The position numbers and the translations under genes were made by a program. A model generated the notes under the pieces. It was not told where the DNA came from, did no database searches, and was given only the letters and a program-made list of their open reading frames with translations. Shown here in pieces: positions 22,001 through 25,574 of a DNA stretch of 25,574 nucleotides (positions are counted from its first letter, which is position 1; each line of letters starts with the position of its first letter). Origin of the DNA: a virus; the IMG/VR virus record IMGVR_UViG_3300032163_001985, positions 1-25,574 of that record; one strand, 5' to 3'.

Positions 22001-24013
22001 ATGATACAAAATATGCCTGACATATCAACAGTCTTAAAACAGCGTGTCGCATGGGCGGTCATTACCCAAGTCAATTACGCAGACGACACTGCCAATATCT
22101 CAATATTAGATAATAACTCTAACGCAACCACAGAAACATATACAAACGTGCCAATATTCTATAACTGCTCTCCAACTGCAAAAATACGGACTAATGGCGC
22201 GCTTACAAACGCTGCCTCTGCATTTGATATTAATGACAACGTTGCAGTCAAATTTATGCTTGAGTCTAAAGGTAATAAGACATCTCTATTCATCATCAGT
22301 CATCTTGATCATAAAAAAACCTGTCTTAAATCGCTATATCTATTGAATCTGAACGGCGCATATCTTATGTTTTCCATGAATATGGATTATACCTTGACGC
22401 AACTTACATCAGATCAAGCTAAGAATAAATTAAACCTAACCATAAATCCAGTTGAGGGGTTTTTATTGACCGCTCAAGGACATCCAACCTCAAATCTGGT
22501 TTACGCCTGCCTTCCACAGCATGGAGAGGGAAGGTCATCAATAGATAATTATAATATTAATTTTCTAACACATGTTTTAACAACAGGAATGTGGGGGGAT
22601 ACTAATAGTTACTCAATCGGACAGCTTCAATTTTCACCAATAATCGGCAGTGATCAGAATTATTCGCCAGCCCTTAATTCCTATGATTATGAATTATCAC
22701 CATGCAGTTCAGCGCGTCATAGTTATTCAATAGACAGCAATAATGATATGGTTGATTATGGATACACTATCCAAGCCGTCCAGGTCCAAGCAACTATTAG
22801 ATATAACATTGCGCAAGGGTTTGTTGTCAGGATACAATATAAATATAGGATAAATTATTACAATGCAGGGAGCAGCAATGCCATATCAACAGCTTATTTA
22901 TATACAGACTCAGGCGGTGGAATCTGCAATGGCGCAGGGCAAATAAGCAGCGGGGACCCTGATACATGGACTTTTTACGTACCAGTTATGGCTATGGCTT
23001 TTAATCAGATGATAATCAGGAAATTAAGCAGGACAATGAGCAATACGCAAGGCTATACGCCATTGTATGGCAGTGGGACAAACCATTTAGTCTGTGATAC
23101 AGGAGGATTAAATACTTCATTCAGTGTTACATCAGACCCTTTTAGTGTAACCGAAACGACATATACATATACCGAGAAATTAATCATTGGTATCAATACA
23201 ATCCTTGAATCGCTTATTTATGCTGAGAATACTATAAACTATGGCGCAGGAAGTTTTAGTACCGACAATGGCTCAGGTGTTCCTGTTGGATGCGCAGTAA
23301 CCGCAGTATCATCTGGATCATGCGGGGGCAATTGGCAAAGTGTTAATTGGACTCCGATGATGATAACAACGCCTCAGGGATTGAGCATAACAAGCCCTGG
23401 CAATTTTTATATTATGTGGAATCCTAACACTATTGAAGGGGCATGGGCATTTAGCACAAATGGACTTATCTCAGATACACGCATAGGGGATAAAGATTTA
23501 TTTGTAATGGCTGCGGATACATATAATGGTCAGGATAATTACATTATATTTTATGGCTATGGCACACGTAGTTATAACGGAAATTATAATGCTCAGGCTT
23601 ATGGATCTCCTGTGAATTCAATCCAGCTTGTCACTGATAACTATATCACAACATACAAAATGGCATGGCGTGTAAATGGCGGGAGCATAAATAAGAGTGT
23701 CTTGACATCATGGACAAACGCCCAAACATATAACTGCTTTGACTGCATGGACATCCCTTACAATATCATAGAGCAAAACAATACAACTATAGTGACAGGG
23801 CAAAAGATTGACAATGTATCGGTACAGATTAACGCAGGGTTTATATCATACACCTATTGTTTATACGATTATAAAGACGCAGTGCCGACATTTATACATA
23901 GAGTTGTAGGATTAATTAGTATCAGCGACAATAATTATCCAATCGGCACGGTCAAGGAATGGATATATACAAATAATGACGGAGGTTATGCCGTGGGGGT
24001 GACAAGGGCATGA
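22001..24013 (+). CDS. Large hypothetical tail protein, possible N-terminal OB-fold
   Basis: A 670-residue protein without a recognised family. Residues about 10-110 have the layout of a baseplate/spike OB-fold (AWAVITQVNYADDTANISIL, VPIFYN, FDINDNVAVKFML, SLFIISHLD). The remaining 560 residues are rich in Ser, Thr, Asn, Tyr and Gly (for example YNGNYNAQAYGSPVNSIQL), as in fibre or spike proteins. An N-terminal OB-domain followed by a long beta-rich part resembles gpV/gp45-like spike proteins, but it is much longer than these and no central triple-helix repeat is evident. The start is set by AGGGATAACC at the edge of repeat copy 12. The stop codon lies at the left edge of copy 13. Confidence 0.5.
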   Translation: MIQNMPDISTVLKQRVAWAVITQVNYADDTANISILDNNSNATTETYTNVPIFYNCSPTAKIRTNGALTNAASAFDINDNVAVKFMLESKGNKTSLFIISHLDHKKTCLKSLYLLNLNGAYLMFSMNMDYTLTQLTSDQAKNKLNLTINPVEGFLLTAQGHPTSNLVYACLPQHGEGRSSIDNYNINFLTHVLTTGMWGDTNSYSIGQLQFSPIIGSDQNYSPALNSYDYELSPCSSARHSYSIDSNNDMVDYGYTIQAVQVQATIRYNIAQGFVVRIQYKYRINYYNAGSSNAISTAYLYTDSGGGICNGAGQISSGDPDTWTFYVPVMAMAFNQMIIRKLSRTMSNTQGYTPLYGSGTNHLVCDTGGLNTSFSVTSDPFSVTETTYTYTEKLIIGINTILESLIYAENTINYGAGSFSTDNGSGVPVGCAVTAVSSGSCGGNWQSVNWTPMMITTPQGLSITSPGNFYIMWNPNTIEGAWAFSTNGLISDTRIGDKDLFVMAADTYNGQDNYIIFYGYGTRSYNGNYNAQAYGSPVNSIQLVTDNYITTYKMAWRVNGGSINKSVLTSWTNAQTYNCFDCMDIPYNIIEQNNTTIVTGQKIDNVSVQINAGFISYTYCLYDYKDAVPTFIHRVVGLISISDNNYPIGTVKEWIYTNNDGGYAVGVTRA

Positions 24014-24205
24014 AAGATAATTTAAGATTTAAGATATAAGAAGAAATTTATGATTTATGATTTAAGATTTATGATTTAAAAAAAGATTTCAAACAAAGAT
24101 TTTAAAAGATTATCAGTTTTTTTGAATGCTGTTAAATCTTAAATCTTAAATCATAAATCTTAAATTTCTTTCATTATCTTAAATCATAAATCTTAAATTA
24201 ATTCA
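24011..24205. repeat. Heptad inverted-repeat element, copy 13 (orientation B)
   Basis: The left end TGAAAGATAATTTAAG starts with the upstream stop codon. The core is at 24098-24130, with one extra T (GATTTTAAAAG). The right end ...TTAAATTAATTCA is the same terminus as in copies 3 and 5 and is followed by TACGGAG, the next Shine-Dalgarno. Confidence 0.88.
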
Positions 24206-24217
24206 TACGGAGAAAAT

Positions 24218-24676
24218 ATGAATATAACGAGAACATATTCAAACTTCATAGAAGGCACGCAAAGGCAGAAGATTATAGCTGAGTTGACACGAAGGTTCAA
24301 GCAAGGGCTTCCATCGATGCCGATACATTATGGATTTTGGCAGCCTCAACATCCTATCTATCCATCTCTATTTATTGTTCCAAGCATTGAGAAGTTTGTG
24401 ACAATCAGTGATGCGGCTTATCAGAGGGAGCTTATGATAAAAGTAACTTACTATTTATCTGCTCAAAATGCAAACGATATTTATAGGCTCTCAGAAGACG
24501 CCCTCATAGCAATACAGAGATCAGTTGACATTGATTTATACTTCAACAACGGTAGTGTGAATCTATGCGGGAAATATGGGTTAGTTCAAACAGAGATATT
24601 ACCAGAGGTCAATAATAAGGCTATTGTTTCAGCAGTCTATCATTTTAAATATTTAGAGACCAAATTTATTGGGTAA
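24218..24676 (+). CDS. Tail terminator-like protein
   Basis: A 152-residue alpha/beta protein with the layout of phage tail terminator/completion proteins, which cap the tail tube and join it to the head: an N-terminal helix (QRQKIIAELTRRFKQG), a strand pair with YPSLFIVP, a long strand (RELMIKVTYYLSAQN), a helix (ANDIYRLSEDALIAIQRSV) and final strands (AIVSAVYHFKYLE). No single residue motif defines the family, so the call depends on this pattern and on the next gene being the tail tube protein, which is the usual order. CGGAG at the edge of repeat copy 13 sets the start. Confidence 0.65.
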   Translation: MNITRTYSNFIEGTQRQKIIAELTRRFKQGLPSMPIHYGFWQPQHPIYPSLFIVPSIEKFVTISDAAYQRELMIKVTYYLSAQNANDIYRLSEDALIAIQRSVDIDLYFNNGSVNLCGKYGLVQTEILPEVNNKAIVSAVYHFKYLETKFIG

Positions 24677-24680
24677 AAAC

Positions 24681-24749
24681 CGTAGGGGCGAACCTATGTA
24701 TTTGCCCTTTTGATATACAGACAGGGCAGACACATAGGTAGCCCCTACG
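24681..24749. repeat. GTAGGGGC-type palindromic repeat, copy 2
   Basis: CGTAGGGGCGAACCTATGT... pairs with ...ACATAGGTAGCCCCTACG as a nearly perfect long hairpin with centre TTGATATACAGACAGGG. It shares the ends and centre with 19116-19183. It fills the gap before the tail tube gene, one of the few junctions without a heptad element. Confidence 0.85.
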
Positions 24750-24773
24750 TTTGGTCAACAAGGAGATTAAAAC

Positions 24774-25574
24774 ATGAATAACATTTCGCCATCAATCAAC
24801 ACAAACAACATCACCTTAGGAAAGGGTGAGTCATTTTTAGGTGTTAACCGTAATTCATACCTGCCTTTCGGATTGCTTAAAACTGGGCAGTTGAATATCA
24901 AGGCAGTCACACAGATACTCAAGGACAGCACATCTGGGATTAACGTCCCTGCCTTTATAGCGCCAATCGGTTCAGAGGCAACAGCAAAGATAACGGTTGC
25001 GGAGGTATCATTAGTCAATCTACAGAAATTTATGCTTGCATCTACTCCAGCGGCTGCAGCTCAGGCTGGCGGAGTAACGGCAGCACAATTAGTGACCGCT
25101 AAACTCGGGGCATTAATACAATTGCAGGCAGCAGGGGGGATTGCGCAATATAAAATATCAACTGCAACAAAACCAGTAATAGCATCAACTGGCGGATCAC
25201 CAATCACATACACAGAGGGGACTGACTATACTGTCAATTATGACAGAGGTCTGATAAAAATTCTACCAACTGGCACAATCACTGACGGAGAGGCTTTGAC
25301 AATTGGTTTTACATCTGTGGCTTATACTAACCAGACAATACTATCACATACGCAGGCAGTATTTCAAGGGCATTTCATGTTCATCGGAAATGTGCCGTAT
25401 GGTTCAATGCTGAATTTATATGGCTATTGTTTTATCACTCCAAACGGTTCGCTGAACTTTGCAGATACTGATTCAAACCCAATAGAAATGGCATTTGATT
25501 TAACCTTTATACCAAACACAGCATACCCGACAGGGTCATTAGTAATTGCGGATATGATTGCGGATGGAGTTTAA
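24774..25574 (+). CDS. Major tail tube protein
   Basis: A 266-residue protein resembling long-tail (siphovirus) tube proteins. It begins with the family-like LGKGESFLGVNRNSYLPFG and a first beta-barrel (TGQLNIKAVTQILKDS, then ATAKITVAEVSLVNLQKFML). A central loop or domain has the tube-protein pattern TYTEGTDYTVNYDRGLIKIL followed by ITDGEALTIGFTSVAY. The C-terminal part (LNLYGYCFITPNGSLNF, MAFDLTFIPNT) returns to the barrel. The tube subunit polymerises into the inner tail. AAGGAG precedes the ATG. The gene is complete; its stop is the last codon of the window, and the tape measure gene would be expected just beyond. Confidence 0.75.
   Translation: MNNISPSINTNNITLGKGESFLGVNRNSYLPFGLLKTGQLNIKAVTQILKDSTSGINVPAFIAPIGSEATAKITVAEVSLVNLQKFMLASTPAAAAQAGGVTAAQLVTAKLGALIQLQAAGGIAQYKISTATKPVIASTGGSPITYTEGTDYTVNYDRGLIKILPTGTITDGEALTIGFTSVAYTNQTILSHTQAVFQGHFMFIGNVPYGSMLNLYGYCFITPNGSLNFADTDSNPIEMAFDLTFIPNTAYPTGSLVIADMIADGV

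Noticed and set aside
20687-24013. Variable region of a diversity-generating retroelement in the unknown proteins
   Set aside because: No template-repeat copy, no adenine-specific substitutions between repeats and no reverse transcriptase gene were seen in the window.
3946-24205. Heptad elements as integron attC sites
   Set aside because: GTTAAAT or ATTTAAC next to the core fits the GTTRRRY/RYYYAAC boxes, but only one such box is present per copy, copies 6 and 7 lack it, the paired L boxes are not visible, and no integrase gene is in the window.
3946-24205. Heptad elements as CRISPR-like arrays
   Set aside because: The units are 7 bases, directly adjacent and without spacers, the copies are separated by whole genes, and no cas gene is present.
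3946-24205. Each heptad element as a rho-independent terminator
   Set aside because: Stems are almost pure A/T, the T-runs sit in the core or arm rather than after a GC stem, and their orientation varies between copies while all flanking genes need co-transcription.

Overview
The window is a contiguous stretch of late (structural and lysis) genes of a tailed phage or prophage, almost all on the + strand. The proteins indicate a siphovirus-type particle with a mosaic head: an HK97-type portal fused to a Mu gpF-type head protein, a Mu gpG-like morphogenesis protein, an HK97-fold capsid protein and a U35 prohead protease. The DNA is AT-rich. A lipobox protein in a lysis cassette with spanin-like layout points to a Gram-negative host. 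Palindromes of a type usual in bacterial chromosomes (GTAGGGGC hairpins, CCCCTTTT/AAAAGGGG) suggest an integrated prophage. The host cannot be named from this sequence; an environmental Nitrospirota- or Desulfobacterota-like host is only a guess. Terminase, tape measure, integrase and replication genes are not in the window.

Layout. 23-382 (-): a small HNH nuclease with a signal peptide, divergent from the phage operon. 586-8110: head module (portal-MuF-PBECR2 fusion, gpG-like protein, capsid protein, putative decoration protein, protease with a possible internal scaffold start, gp6-like connector). 8107-9718: lysis region (small membrane protein, DUF5675-like protein, LLH-type holin, two overlapping small genes arranged like Rz/Rz1). 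10021-15323: fibre-like and other structural proteins, including a 986-residue fibre with tandem repeats and a LamG lectin-like domain. 15402-15677 (-): a lone antisense DUF1640-like coiled-coil/membrane gene. 15728-20520: a basic coiled-coil protein, a DUF2341-LamG-hub-like fusion, a 36-residue membrane peptide, a small beta protein and an Ig-like structural protein. 20687-24013: two large unrecognised proteins. 24218-25574: tail terminator-like and tail tube proteins.

The most striking feature is not a gene. Most gene junctions from 3946 onward carry a copy of one AT-rich, roughly 140-290 bp inverted-repeat element. Its arms are arrays of 7-base units (A-A/T-GATTT) around a 31-33 base asymmetric core. 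I count 11 copies with a core (4 in one orientation, 7 in the other) and 2 without. The left end often contains or touches the upstream stop codon, and the right end stops at the downstream Shine-Dalgarno sequence, so the late operon looks like a chain of genes joined by standard linkers. Its function is unknown: RNA processing, cassette exchange by recombination, or a miniature mobile element are all possible.

Other points of interest are the PBECR2 nuclease-like tail on the portal-MuF protein, the palindrome pair in frame at its domain junction, the possible nested scaffold gene, and LamG modules in two virion proteins.
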